Origin: an uncultured Erysipelotrichaceae bacterium
Lineage (GTDB): Bacteria; Bacillota_I; Bacilli_A; RFN20; CAG-826
NCBI GenBank assembly: GCA_902802905.1
Contig: CADCNT010000005.1
Span: 53,429 to 117,428, forward strand
Direction: 5' to 3'
Length of the DNA: 64,000 nt
Each line of letters opens with the position of its first letter. The first letter of the stretch is position 1. The translations under genes were made by a program, and so were the position numbers. The notes below the pieces were generated by a model. The model worked only from the letters and a program-made list of their open reading frames with translations. It was not told where the DNA came from and searched no databases. Of this stretch, positions 44,546 through 53,197 are shown piece after piece.

Positions 44546-45709
44546 GTTTTCCAAATAATAGTCTGTATAGCTTTTACAGTTTTGATCTTTGTAATCTCCA
44601 GCAAAGATCATTTTTACTCTGTGACGTTCTTCTTTAAATGGATCATTTGGACTAGCTAAGTTATTTAAAAAGTCTAAGAATGCTTCTCTAGTGTATATCT
44701 TATCTCCAGGCAAATAATCTTTGAAATTATTTATAGTGTAGCCTCTATCGTTACTATATTGTTCGCTGTCTGCTAATAAGAATCCCATTTTTCTATCCAA
44801 AGATAAATAACCTATGAATCCACTAGAATAGTCAGTTATTAGTGCATCAGCAATGCTATATAATTCTGGAATTTCAACATTCAATCTTGTTAAATCTGCA
44901 TTATTGATAAATTTAATATTTTTGTAATTTGTTGGAATAATTACTCCGTCTTGTGAGTGATGAAGTTTGATAAGTAGAATTTGATTGTTCTTTTCTAACA
45001 AAGAATCCAATTCTGACACTTGATTGTCATCAAAAACTATTGGGAATTCATCTTTAAAATAAATAAGATTCGGTACATGCTCATTTCTAAAAGTTGTCAT
45101 TGAAAGAATGATGTGTTTTCCTTCAGGTTTTTCAATGCTAATTGATCTGAGAAATTCGTTTCTATTAATTTTAGGGTGAAACATTAAGTCTGTTCTTGGA
45201 GTACCTAACACGACTAAGTTATGACCCTCCACAATTGGGTATCTTTTTCTTAAAATTTCCTTAACTTCGTTAGTGACTACAGCGATATCAATTTTGTTTT
45301 CTTGCTTGCCGTATAAGTAATCGTAATACTTCTCGACACTTTTAATTGGAAATTCACCATGCCCTGCGTTGACTATTCTTATGTTTTCTGGAAGTTTAAA
45401 TATTTTCCAATAGTTTGTATAAGAGAATACTATGAATTTTGATTTGAGCGAATATTTATAAAGAGCAAGTTTGTTCTTTGGATTTAACATTTCTTTTTTT
45501 GTCACACCACGTAACGGACCTGACTGTTTCATTTCTTTTGTGGCTATAAGATATTTTCTTTTGTATTGAGGGTAATGTTCCTTGATGTATTCATATAATG
45601 AATAAGCATTATCAAAATAATCGTTTGCGGATTCAAAAATTATATAATCTGATGTTTTCTTAATGAATGCTGAATAGATTTTGAAAAATATAGTTAAGAT
45701 TTTGTTCAT
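44531..45709 (-). CDS. CDP-glycerol:glycerophosphotransferase family protein (TagB/TagF-like)
   Basis: The 392-residue protein carries family motifs NAGHGEFPIK (HG-type donor motif) and LITDYSSGFIGYLSLDRK of poly(glycerol-phosphate) transferases. It would add glycerol-phosphate from CDP-glycerol to a teichoic-type polymer or glycan, and TagD (46797-47186) could supply CDP-glycerol. It lies at the membrane surface and has one N-terminal hydrophobic stretch. An extended -10 TGATATAAT ends 12 nt before the ATG, so the leader is about 6 nt and there is no Shine-Dalgarno sequence. Confidence 0.9.
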   Translation of the reverse strand: MNKILTIFFKIYSAFIKKTSDYIIFESANDYFDNAYSLYEYIKEHYPQYKRKYLIATKEMKQSGPLRGVTKKEMLNPKNKLALYKYSLKSKFIVFSYTNYWKIFKLPENIRIVNAGHGEFPIKSVEKYYDYLYGKQENKIDIAVVTNEVKEILRKRYPIVEGHNLVVLGTPRTDLMFHPKINRNEFLRSISIEKPEGKHIILSMTTFRNEHVPNLIYFKDEFPIVFDDNQVSELDSLLEKNNQILLIKLHHSQDGVIIPTNYKNIKFINNADLTRLNVEIPELYSIADALITDYSSGFIGYLSLDRKMGFLLADSEQYSNDRGYTINNFKDYLPGDKIYTREAFLDFLNNLASPNDPFKEERHRVKMIFAGDYKDQNCKSYTDYYLENKKNS

Positions 45710-45721
45710 ATGTGCAGCGTA

Positions 45722-45730
45722 ATTATATCA
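45722..45730 (-). promoter_or_regulatory. Extended -10 of the glycerophosphotransferase gene
   Basis: On the minus strand, TGATATAAT (45722-45730) lies 12 nt before the ATG at 45709. Confidence 0.65.
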
Positions 45731-45827
45731 TGATTACTAAAAGTAATATAGGAAGTGTTGTATTTGCATAGATAAACCAATAATGGATTCTAAATAAGCG
45801 TTTCATTATAATAATGGTGCTAAGAAT

Positions 45828-46778
45828 ATGATTTCCATCGTTATACCTGTCTATAATAGTGAAGAAACAATCGAGAGATGTATTGATTCTATCTTTAGAA
45901 ATAGTTTTACTAAGCCTTATGAAATAGTATGCGTTAACGACGGTTCTAAAGATAAATCGCTTGTGTTGCTTAAAAAACTTCAAAACGAAAAGCCTAATGT
46001 TTGTGTTTTCAAATTAATTAATTTAGAACAAAATGCCGGCGTGCAAAATGCTAGAAATGTAGGTTTAGAAAACTCAGTTGGCGATTACATTGCATTCGTT
46101 GACTCTGATGACGAGGTATCAAATTCATTTCTCTCTGTTTTAGATGAAGAAATTGAGAAAAACAAGAGTGACATCTTCTGTTTTAATGGTGTTGTCATCG
46201 ATGGCGATAATAGATTTGATCTACTAGAAAATTCAGTTATTAATAATTTAAAGAAATTTGGTCATTTAAAAGAAGCGTTGCTGTTTGGTGAGAACGGATA
46301 TCTATGTAATCATCTATATAAAAAGGACTTGCTTTCTTCTAGATTACTTACTGGATTACAAAAGCTTACTTTTACAGAAGATTTGAACATTAATATTGAA
46401 ATTGCGCTAAAAAAAGAGATAAATTTCCAATTTTTAGATGATAAATTATATTTCTATTATTTTACACGTAACACTCATATTGATCGACTTAACACGAAAA
46501 GAGTGGAAGACGCTATGTTTGTTATTAATAAGAGATATGAGATAGTTAAAAGTGACTACCCAGATCTTCTAGAAATATTTAAAACTGGCAACTTAAAAGC
46601 GACTTTGAGATTACTTCACAATGTCAAATCAACTAAAAATTTCTCTAGAAGTAAAAAACGTTTGATTTTGAAAAAAATTAAATCACAAGAATCGATTAAG
46701 TATACTTTAAAACTTGGATTCAAGCGATTTATGAAACTGAGTTTGAAGGATAAAATTAGATACGTCTTATACAAATAA
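45828..46778 (+). CDS. Family 2 glycosyltransferase
   Basis: The 316-residue GT-A enzyme has IVIPVYNSEETIERCIDSI, VNDGSKDKS and the metal-binding VDSDDEV. It transfers a sugar to a surface polysaccharide intermediate; donor and acceptor are unknown. A TATAAT at 45807-45812 leaves a leader of about 8-9 nt with no Shine-Dalgarno sequence. It is divergent from the glycerophosphotransferase gene. Confidence 0.92.
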   Translation: MISIVIPVYNSEETIERCIDSIFRNSFTKPYEIVCVNDGSKDKSLVLLKKLQNEKPNVCVFKLINLEQNAGVQNARNVGLENSVGDYIAFVDSDDEVSNSFLSVLDEEIEKNKSDIFCFNGVVIDGDNRFDLLENSVINNLKKFGHLKEALLFGENGYLCNHLYKKDLLSSRLLTGLQKLTFTEDLNINIEIALKKEINFQFLDDKLYFYYFTRNTHIDRLNTKRVEDAMFVINKRYEIVKSDYPDLLEIFKTGNLKATLRLLHNVKSTKNFSRSKKRLILKKIKSQESIKYTLKLGFKRFMKLSLKDKIRYVLYK

Positions 46779-46806
46779 AAACTAGCGCACTGAGCACTAG
46801 TTTTTT
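46777..46806. terminator. Bidirectional terminator
   Basis: AAAACTAGCGC pairs with GCACTAGTTTT with one mismatch and a 5-nt loop, followed by TT on both strands, between converging GT2 and tagD. Confidence 0.85.
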
Positions 46807-47186
46807 AGTTTAGATTTAATCATTGTAGTGGAGATTTCTGGAGTTCTTGGCAAGTAAACAACTTCAACACCTAGATCTTTTAGGAAATCAAATTTACCTT
46901 TCCAATCGTCACCCATTACAAATACATCGATTTGATATTGTTTGACGTCATTTACTTTTTGTTCCCAGTTCTCTTCTGGAATAACTAAATCGACATATCT
47001 GATTGCCTCTAATAACGCTTTTCTTTTTTCATATGGAAAGAAAGACTCTTTTCCTTTTGATTTATTGAATTCATCTGTTGATAACGCAACAACGAGATAG
47101 TCTCCTTGTTCTTTTGCTCTTTTTAAGAGATTAATATGACCATAATGTAATAAATCGAATGTTCCGTATGTAATTACTCTTCTCAT
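46797..47186 (-). CDS. tagD: Glycerol-3-phosphate cytidylyltransferase
   Basis: The 129-residue enzyme makes CDP-glycerol from CTP and glycerol-3-phosphate for teichoic-acid synthesis. It has TYGTFDLLHYGHINLL with the HxGH motif (about residues 14-17) and the C-terminal STTMIKSK motif. The frame extends to 47222, but AAGGAG 9 nt upstream and the family N-terminus MRRVITYG support the ATG at 47186. It likely feeds the TagB/TagF-like transferase nearby. Confidence 0.95.
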   Translation of the reverse strand: MRRVITYGTFDLLHYGHINLLKRAKEQGDYLVVALSTDEFNKSKGKESFFPYEKRKALLEAIRYVDLVIPEENWEQKVNDVKQYQIDVFVMGDDWKGKFDFLKDLGVEVVYLPRTPEISTTMIKSKLKN

Positions 47187-47260
47187 CTTGTTCGTCTCCT
47201 TGCTAATATAACAAATCTTCATTGATATTATAATTCATGATTTTGACATCTACCATTTTA

Positions 47261-47287
47261 ATAAAAAGCGCCGCTACATTGCGACAC
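47261..47287 (-). terminator. Terminator of the tRNA operon
   Basis: On the minus strand, GTGTCGC (47281-47287) pairs with GCGGCGC (47268-47274), two G-U pairs, 6-nt loop, followed by TTTTTATT. Confidence 0.8.
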
Positions 47288-47304
47288 CAATCTGTATTCG
47301 TGTT

Positions 47305-47381
47305 TGGTAGCTGAGGACGGATTTGAACCGCCGACCTTGAAGGTATGAACTTCCTGCTCTAGCCAACTGAGCTACTCAGCC
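47305..47381 (-). tRNA. tRNA-Met (CAT), probably elongator
   Basis: A 77-nt cloverleaf with encoded CCA: acceptor GGCTGAG/CTCAGCT, D-stem GCTC/GAGC, anticodon loop TTCATAC (anticodon CAT), T-stem GGCGG/CCGTC with loop TTCAAAT. The 5' end and the pattern around the anticodon resemble the Bacillus elongator Met tRNA; tRNA-Ile2 (modified CAT) cannot be fully excluded. Confidence 0.92.
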
Positions 47382-47385
47382 ATAA

Positions 47386-47461
47386 TGGTGGATCTAAAGA
47401 GACTCGAACTCTCGACCCCCTGAATGCAAATCAGGTGCTCTCCCAACTGAGCTATAGACCC
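47386..47461 (-). tRNA. tRNA-Ala (TGC)
   Basis: A 76-nt cloverleaf with encoded CCA: acceptor GGGTCTA/TAGATCC, anticodon stem CCTGA/TCAGG, loop TTTGCAT (anticodon TGC). It is 4 nt upstream of tRNA-Met in one transcript. Confidence 0.94.
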
Positions 47462-47494
47462 ATTTACAACCGCTTTCAAAGCGTTGCATGTTAG

Positions 47495-47523
47495 ATTATA
47501 TACATTTTCAATTTTTTAGACAA
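47495..47523 (-). promoter_or_regulatory. Promoter of the tRNA-Ala/tRNA-Met operon
   Basis: On the minus strand, TTGTCT (47518-47523) and TATAAT (47495-47500) are 17 nt apart, 33 nt upstream of the mature tRNA-Ala. Confidence 0.82.
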
Positions 47524-47593
47524 TAAATATCTAATAAATATTAGAAAACACTCTATTTTGCTATCATGTTTTTAAGCACATATTTTATAAATA

Positions 47594-47705
47594 TGTTATA
47601 ATACAAAAACAGCGATTATCATATTTGAATGAGCACGGAGTTATATTGAGCTCTTTTAGTTTTACTAATGTTGCAAAATATCACCCACACGAGTAAACTA
47701 GAGCC
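47594..47705 (+). promoter_or_regulatory. Extended -10 and about 97-nt leader of the flippase fusion gene
   Basis: TGTTATAAT (47594-47602) precedes a leader of about 97 nt with no Shine-Dalgarno sequence before the ATG. I found no known riboswitch or JUMPstart/ops element in it. It contains a 6-codon ORF (ATG at 47629) and a weak GAGC/GCTC hairpin followed by TTTT. Confidence 0.5.
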
Positions 47706-50333
47706 ATGGTCTTTATATTGCCTGTTTTATTTCTGTTGATTGTTCTTGGCTTAAGACTTCAAAAAAACAAAACATCTGAACCAATTAAAATTGATAAATC
47801 ATACACTCTAACTATTCGAGGCATTTTTATTGTCTTAATAGTTTTATGCTCATATTTTACTGCTTGGATTAATTCAGGTGGTTCATTAAACAGGTTTGAT
47901 GTTCCTATGGAACGTTTCTTATTGGATTTTGGACAATTGATTTATGTTCCTTTCTTTTTCTATTCAGGTTTTGGAATATTTGAAACTTATAGAACCCAGG
48001 GAAAAGAATATGCAAGAAAAATTCCATTACAGCAAATGCTAAGGCATTTTCTGTCCTATTTTATTGCCTGGATCCTGTTTAGTGTCACTGCTTTAGCGTT
48101 AAAGTCTCCTTATTCTTTAAAGGATTATCTTTTATCTGCATTTGCATTAACAACAATTGGCAATTCTTCTTGGTTTGTCATTGTTATGATTTTCCTTTAT
48201 TTCTTCTCGTTCGTCTCGTTTAGAATTGCTGATCAAAAAACCGCTGTTGCGATAAACATTTTATTTGCAATCATGCTTGTTTTTGCACTTAAAGGATTTG
48301 GGTTCCCTTCTTATTATTGGAATACTTTATTTGCGTATGTTTTTGGTGTTTGGTATTCGTATCTTAAAGATAGAATTGATAGCAAAATCCTTAAAAATCT
48401 TCCTTTAAAGCTACTATTCCTTGGTATTGGTGTTGGTGGCTTGGCTTTATCTTTCTTTTTAAACCAAAACATTCCATTCAATGACTTTAAGAATGCTGCA
48501 TATGTATTCCCTGTGTTCTTCTTCTGCGTAATCTTGGTATCGTTTACATCTATATTTACGATTAAGAGCAAACTATTCCATTTCTTAGGCACTAATGCTT
48601 TCTGGATTTATGTTCTACATCAGCTACCTTTAATTTGGCTTAAAAATGTTAGCTTTATTTATAATAATAAATATTTATATTTTGCAGCCGCATTAATCAT
48701 TACCATTCCTTTAGCGTTTGTGCTCAACAAAGTATTCAATTATTTCTGGAACATGTTTGCAAAGAATCACGGAAGTACCAGTGAGGAAAACAATGTTCGA
48801 CTAGGTATTGTAATTTCTTACATCACTTTGTTTGTCTCCATCATTGGTGCGTTTGTTGTTACGCCTCGTGTTCTTGAAAATCTTGGCGACGAGCAATACG
48901 GTTTGCTTAGCTTTGCTAACTCTATTACTGCATGGTTAACTGTTATTTCTAGCGCATTGGCAGCATCTTATATTAAGTTTGCTTCTGAGCATAAAAAAGA
49001 AAACAAAGATATTGGGATAGTTAATACCTCTTACTTTAGAATCTTTGGCATTTTATCTTTGATAATGCTTGTTATTATCGGAGCAGGAATTGCTGTTTTC
49101 AGAGGCTTTAATATCCAATTATCACAATATACATTTGAACAAAACAAACTTATTCTTTGGTTGATTTTAATATCTGGCATAAATGTTGCATTGAACGTAC
49201 TATTCTCAGTTTTCACAAATTATTTAACATATAACAAGCAATTCATATTTATTCGTATTGTCGCTTTAGCGGTTGCGTTTTTAACTTTTGCTTGTAACTT
49301 AATTTTCTCGTTTGTTACTAAAAATGTTCTTTCAATATCAATTGTCGCAGTTGTTTTAACAACTTTATCAAGCGCAATAACTATCTTATTTGCATTCAAG
49401 AATCAGAGAATGACTTTTGCAAGAGCCAGATTTAAAGAAACTTCCCCTCTAATTCGATCCATTATTACTTTCTCAAGTTTTATTTTGCTTAATGCAGTTG
49501 TTGATCAAATCAACGTTAATCTTGATAAGACATTACTAGGCATTATGGTTAACGCTCAAGCTGTTACTGACTATACCTTAGCTAAATACTTTAATGCGTA
49601 CCTATTGACCTTATCTGTTGCTATATCCTCTACGTTTGTTCCTAAGATTCATGAATTAGTTACAAACAATAAAAAAGAAGAGCTCTCTGCGTTGTATTTA
49701 AAAGTATCTAAGTCTCAAATGATGATTATGTTCCTTGTTGGCGGCGGATTCATTGCGGTTGGTAAAGAATTCATGAACATCTGGCTAGGCATTGAAAAAG
49801 AATATATTTATTACTACGCAATTGTTCCAATCATGCTCGATATGATTTGTCTGTCTTGTAATACGTGTATTGAGATACAGCGAGCAATGAACAAACATAA
49901 ATTCAGAGCCTTCTTATATATTGGTTTGGCTTTAATCAATATCGCTATTTCAATAACTCTTATTAAATTGCTTCCTGATGGATACCAGATCTGGGGTGCG
50001 TTTATTGGAACCGCATTCTCGGTTGTTGTTGGTAACTGGATTATTCTCAATGTCTACAATAAAGTCAAAATTGGTTTGCCGATGGGAAAATATTTTTTAA
50101 ATGTCGCTAAGCATATTGTCTACGCCGGTGTAGGTGTTGCTGTAGCCTTATTACTTAGATTCAAATTACCTACTACTGTAGGAGTTACTGCTAGATTCTT
50201 AATTCAAGGAATTGTATTTAGTGTTATCTATTTTGCTCTATTACTCGTTTTCGAACGTAAAACAATCATTCCGCTTATTAAGAAAGTATTTGGCAAGATT
50301 AAAACTATGGCTAAAGGAGCTAAAGAAAACTAA
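47706..50333 (+). CDS. Fusion of acyltransferase-3-like membrane domain and Wzx-like polysaccharide flippase
   Basis: The 875-residue protein has two membrane modules in one frame. Residues 1-350 (about 10 TM segments) resemble acyltransferase family 3, O-acyltransferases that decorate surface glycans; the hallmark R-x10-H appears as R-x10-S (TIRGIFIVLIVLCSYF), so the histidine is missing. After a short polar linker (about 352-363), residues 365-875 match a polysaccharide flippase of the MOP superfamily (ISYITLFVSIIGAFVVTPRVL; GDEQYGLLSFANSITAWLT), about 12-14 TM segments. The flippase would move lipid-linked glycan across the membrane. An out-of-frame ATG with GAGG at the junction stops after three codons, so I see no hidden separate gene. 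Two GT4 genes follow. Confidence 0.88.
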   Translation: MVFILPVLFLLIVLGLRLQKNKTSEPIKIDKSYTLTIRGIFIVLIVLCSYFTAWINSGGSLNRFDVPMERFLLDFGQLIYVPFFFYSGFGIFETYRTQGKEYARKIPLQQMLRHFLSYFIAWILFSVTALALKSPYSLKDYLLSAFALTTIGNSSWFVIVMIFLYFFSFVSFRIADQKTAVAINILFAIMLVFALKGFGFPSYYWNTLFAYVFGVWYSYLKDRIDSKILKNLPLKLLFLGIGVGGLALSFFLNQNIPFNDFKNAAYVFPVFFFCVILVSFTSIFTIKSKLFHFLGTNAFWIYVLHQLPLIWLKNVSFIYNNKYLYFAAALIITIPLAFVLNKVFNYFWNMFAKNHGSTSEENNVRLGIVISYITLFVSIIGAFVVTPRVLENLGDEQYGLLSFANSITAWLTVISSALAASYIKFASEHKKENKDIGIVNTSYFRIFGILSLIMLVIIGAGIAVFRGFNIQLSQYTFEQNKLILWLILISGINVALNVLFSVFTNYLTYNKQFIFIRIVALAVAFLTFACNLIFSFVTKNVLSISIVAVVLTTLSSAITILFAFKNQRMTFARARFKETSPLIRSIITFSSFILLNAVVDQINVNLDKTLLGIMVNAQAVTDYTLAKYFNAYLLTLSVAISSTFVPKIHELVTNNKKEELSALYLKVSKSQMMIMFLVGGGFIAVGKEFMNIWLGIEKEYIYYYAIVPIMLDMICLSCNTCIEIQRAMNKHKFRAFLYIGLALINIAISITLIKLLPDGYQIWGAFIGTAFSVVVGNWIILNVYNKVKIGLPMGKYFLNVAKHIVYAGVGVAVALLLRFKLPTTVGVTARFLIQGIVFSVIYFALLLVFERKTIIPLIKKVFGKIKTMAKGAKEN

Positions 50334-51454
50334 TGATTAGAGTACTAATGGTCGTGGGTTCTTTGGATTGTGGTGGTGCTGAATCGCTCGTAATGAACTT
50401 GTTTAGAAATATAGATAGAAGCAAGATTGTTTTTGATTTTGCTGTTCACACCGACTATCGCGGATTCTTTGCTGATGAGGTCGAATCACTTGGCGGAAGA
50501 ATCTATCATTTTCCTAAATACCGCATCATAAACGGCATAAAATTTAGAAAATGTTGGAAAAAATTCTTCCAAGAACACCAAGGCGAATATCAAATAATTC
50601 ACACTCATCACTCTTCTTCAGTAGCAATGATTTTAAAGATTGCTAAGAAATATGGACTATACACAATTGCACATTCTCATTCTGCTGGATGGGATAAAAG
50701 TTTAATGGGTTTAGGAAATAGATTGCTTTCTCATGGTACTAGAAAAGTTGCTGATCATTTCTTTGCTTGTTCTTATCTTGCTGCTGTTGCTGAATTTGGT
50801 AAGAAAGTAGCAGACGATAAAAGCCGATGTCAAATCATCGCTAACGGTGTGCCTGCTGACAAATATGTATTTAATAAAGATACAAGAACTAAGATTAGAA
50901 AAGAATTGAATGTTGATGATAATGTCCATATATATGGACATGTTGGTAGATTTGTCTACGCTAAGAATCATCAATACCTAATTAAAGTTTTTAACGAGAT
51001 TTTAAAGAAAGACCCTTCATCTTATCTCTTGCTATTAGGAGATGGAGAACTTAGAAATGATATTATTGAACAAGTTGAGAAGCTTGGAATCAAAAGCCAT
51101 ATTCTTATGCCTGGTCTTGTCAAAAATGTTAATGAATATCTCCAAGCAATGGACTATTTTATCTTCCCATCAAACTATGAAGGATTACCTGTTGTTTTGG
51201 TTGAAGCCCAAGCCAGCGGCCTAAGATGTCTGAAGTCTGATGTCATCACTAATGAAGTCGACGTTACTGATCTTGTTAGCGCTCTTTCTATTAAGGAAGA
51301 ACCAAGTATATGGGCTGAAAAAATTCTGCAAAATATTGATTATTCTAGACAAAATACATACGAAATCATTAAAAAATCCGGATTTGATATTTCTTCAAGT
51401 GTGTCATTTTTGACTGATTTTTATACCAAGATTTTTAACGACAGGAGTAAGTGA
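50333..51454 (+). CDS. Family 4 glycosyltransferase A
   Basis: The 373-residue GT-B enzyme has the N-terminal GSLDCGGAESLVMNLF and donor-site NYEGLPVVLVEAQASGL motifs of GT4 enzymes. It adds a sugar to the glycan exported by the upstream flippase, whose stop it overlaps by one base (TAATG). It is similar in length and layout to the following gene, suggesting an old duplication. Its stop is TGA. Confidence 0.92.
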   Translation: MIRVLMVVGSLDCGGAESLVMNLFRNIDRSKIVFDFAVHTDYRGFFADEVESLGGRIYHFPKYRIINGIKFRKCWKKFFQEHQGEYQIIHTHHSSSVAMILKIAKKYGLYTIAHSHSAGWDKSLMGLGNRLLSHGTRKVADHFFACSYLAAVAEFGKKVADDKSRCQIIANGVPADKYVFNKDTRTKIRKELNVDDNVHIYGHVGRFVYAKNHQYLIKVFNEILKKDPSSYLLLLGDGELRNDIIEQVEKLGIKSHILMPGLVKNVNEYLQAMDYFIFPSNYEGLPVVLVEAQASGLRCLKSDVITNEVDVTDLVSALSIKEEPSIWAEKILQNIDYSRQNTYEIIKKSGFDISSSVSFLTDFYTKIFNDRSK

Positions 51455-51456
51455 TT

Positions 51457-52572
51457 ATGGATAACAAACAAAAGATTAAAGTGCTTCATGTTGTCGGCTC
51501 TGCAAATAAAGGTGGAGTTGAATCAATTGTCATGAACTATTCCGTTGCGTTAAAAGATTATGTTGAACCAACCTTTGTTTGTTTTGATGATTCAACTGCA
51601 ATTCCAACTGAACTTATCGAAAGTATTGGTGGCCATTATTTTGTTGTCCCACACGTAAAACACATTTTTAAATTCAATTCAGCCTTTAGCAAAATACTTC
51701 AAGAGAATCAGTATGACATTATTCATTCTCACGTAAACACTCTTTCAGTATTTCCTCTAAGAGTGGCTAAGAAGTGTGGCTATCAAGTACGAATTGCTCA
51801 TTCTCACTCACAAAGTAGCAAGAAAGAGTTTGTTCGTAATTTAGTTAAGTCGATTTTAAAGTTATTCTCTAAAAAATACGCTAACTATTACATTGCTTGT
51901 GGCGAAGTGGCTGGTAGATACCAATTTGGTGACAAAGCATATGACGCTGGTGAAGTTCATTTAATTAGAAACGCAATCAACTTAAAAGAATTTGCTTTCA
52001 ATCGAGATGATCGAAATGCAATTAGAAACGAACTAGGAATTAAGAATGATGAAATACTTGTTGGTTCCATTGGTAGACTGTGTAAAACCAAAAACCAAGA
52101 ATTCATTTTAAAGATGGCGGAGCAATCACCAAACGTTAAATATGTCTTAATTGGTGGTGGACCTCTAAAAGAGGACCTAGAAAAATATATTGCTGAACAC
52201 AATATCAAAAACGTTATTTTGTATGGCACCACTGACACTCCTAAAAAGTTCTATAGTGCGTTTGATGTATTTGTGTTACCAAGTTTATATGAAGGTGTTC
52301 CAGTTACTGGTATTGAAGCACAAACGAACGGCTTATACTGCTTATTCTCTGATACTGTACCTCAAGAATCAAAATTAACTCCATATTGTGAATTCTTGCC
52401 AATTGGAGATGAGAATCTTTCTAAATGGGTGCAAGCAATTAAGATAAATAAACCTCATAAGGATTTCTCAAATGAAGTAACCGCTGCGGGCTTCAACATT
52501 GATGAAGCAAGCAAAGTACTTTTCAAGACATACGAGGAATTAATATCTAAGTTTGTCATCATTAACAATTAA
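51457..52572 (+). CDS. Family 4 glycosyltransferase B
   Basis: The 371-residue GT-B enzyme has VVGSANKGGVESIVMNYS and LYEGVPVTGIEAQTNGL motifs. AGGAG lies 9 nt before the ATG at 51457; a GTG at 51451 is a possible but weaker start. It follows glycosyltransferase A by two bases and is its likely paralogue. Confidence 0.92.
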   Translation: MDNKQKIKVLHVVGSANKGGVESIVMNYSVALKDYVEPTFVCFDDSTAIPTELIESIGGHYFVVPHVKHIFKFNSAFSKILQENQYDIIHSHVNTLSVFPLRVAKKCGYQVRIAHSHSQSSKKEFVRNLVKSILKLFSKKYANYYIACGEVAGRYQFGDKAYDAGEVHLIRNAINLKEFAFNRDDRNAIRNELGIKNDEILVGSIGRLCKTKNQEFILKMAEQSPNVKYVLIGGGPLKEDLEKYIAEHNIKNVILYGTTDTPKKFYSAFDVFVLPSLYEGVPVTGIEAQTNGLYCLFSDTVPQESKLTPYCEFLPIGDENLSKWVQAIKINKPHKDFSNEVTAAGFNIDEASKVLFKTYEELISKFVIINN

Positions 52573-52575
52573 CAA

Positions 52576-52604
52576 TTTGTTAAGAGTGAATAGTTGTGTA
52601 TAAT
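52576..52604 (+). promoter_or_regulatory. Promoter of the SRP RNA gene
   Basis: TTTGTT/TTGTTA at 52576-52582 and an extended -10 TGTGTATAAT ending at 52604 lie just before the SRP RNA. Confidence 0.75.
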
Positions 52605-52610
52605 AATCGT

Positions 52611-52691
52611 GCCGTTGCGATGGGCAACTATGAACCAGGTCAGGACAGGAATGTAGCAGCCTTAAGTATCTTACTCATGTGCGACGGTTTT
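52611..52691 (+). ncRNA. ffs: Signal recognition particle RNA (small bacterial type)
   Basis: About 81 nt form a hairpin with the SRP Ffh-binding region: GGTCAGGACAGGAA and GTAGCAGCC are the conserved asymmetric and symmetric loops, and the ends CCGTTGCG / TGCGACGG pair with one G-U. It ends in TTTT, then after 7 nt the tadA ATG, so terminator and gene start are very close. Confidence 0.93.
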
Positions 52692-52698
52692 AATTTAG

Positions 52699-53166
52699 AT
52701 GGAAAGTAAAGTTAAATATATGAAATTAGCTTTGTTGGAAGCTGAGAAAGCTGCTAACGAAGATGAAGTCCCAATTGGGTGTGTTATTGTAAAAAATAAC
52801 AAAGTTATTTCGCGCGGTCACAATCGAAGAGAAAGGAAAAACGATATTGCTTCTCACGCAGAAATTGAAGCTATTAGAAAAGCGGAAAAGAAAATTGGAG
52901 ATTGGCAGTTAATTGGATGCGACTTATATGTCACCATAGAACCTTGCTTGATGTGCATGGGAGCTATTGTTCAATCACATATTCAAAATGTCTATTATGG
53001 AAGTAAAGATCCTAAGGGTGGAGCAGCTGGTTCTGTGATAAACATTTCTGAAATTAAAGGGTTAAATCATTATCCAAATATTGAAGGCGGAATAATGAGC
53101 GAAGAATGTTCTAAAATTATCAAAAATTACTTCTCTAATAAAAGGAAAAATAAAAGACTTGGTTAA
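52699..53166 (+). CDS. tadA: tRNA-specific adenosine deaminase
   Basis: TadA deaminates A34 to inosine in tRNA-Arg. The 155-residue zinc enzyme has the HAEIEAIRKAEK motif (His and catalytic Glu) and PCLMCMGAI with the two zinc Cys. It starts about 8 nt after the SRP RNA end with no Shine-Dalgarno sequence or separate promoter, so its mRNA must read through ffs. tadA-scr linkage is known in Bacillus, but here scr comes first. Confidence 0.95.
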   Translation: MESKVKYMKLALLEAEKAANEDEVPIGCVIVKNNKVISRGHNRRERKNDIASHAEIEAIRKAEKKIGDWQLIGCDLYVTIEPCLMCMGAIVQSHIQNVYYGSKDPKGGAAGSVINISEIKGLNHYPNIEGGIMSEECSKIIKNYFSNKRKNKRLG

Positions 53167-53181
53167 ATCCAAGTTTTTTAT
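53157..53181 (+). terminator. Terminator after tadA
   Basis: ACTTGG (53157-53162) pairs with CCAAGT (53169-53174), followed by TTTTTTA; the tadA stop is in the loop. It leads directly into the next -10 box. Confidence 0.85.
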
Positions 53182-53183
53182 TA

Positions 53184-53189
53184 TATAAT
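53184..53189 (+). promoter_or_regulatory. -10 element of P-type ATPase gene, next to tadA terminator
   Basis: TATAAT (53184-53189) begins 3 bases after the terminator T-run and is 8 nt before the ATG at 53198. A TTGGTT at 53159-53164, inside the terminator, could be the -35 with a long 19-nt spacer. Confidence 0.6.
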
Positions 53190-53197
53190 TATATTAT

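Noticed and set aside
48730..48810. Two separate genes (acyltransferase, then flippase)
   Set aside because: The frame is continuous; the only ATG with a GAGG near the junction is out of frame and stops after three codons.
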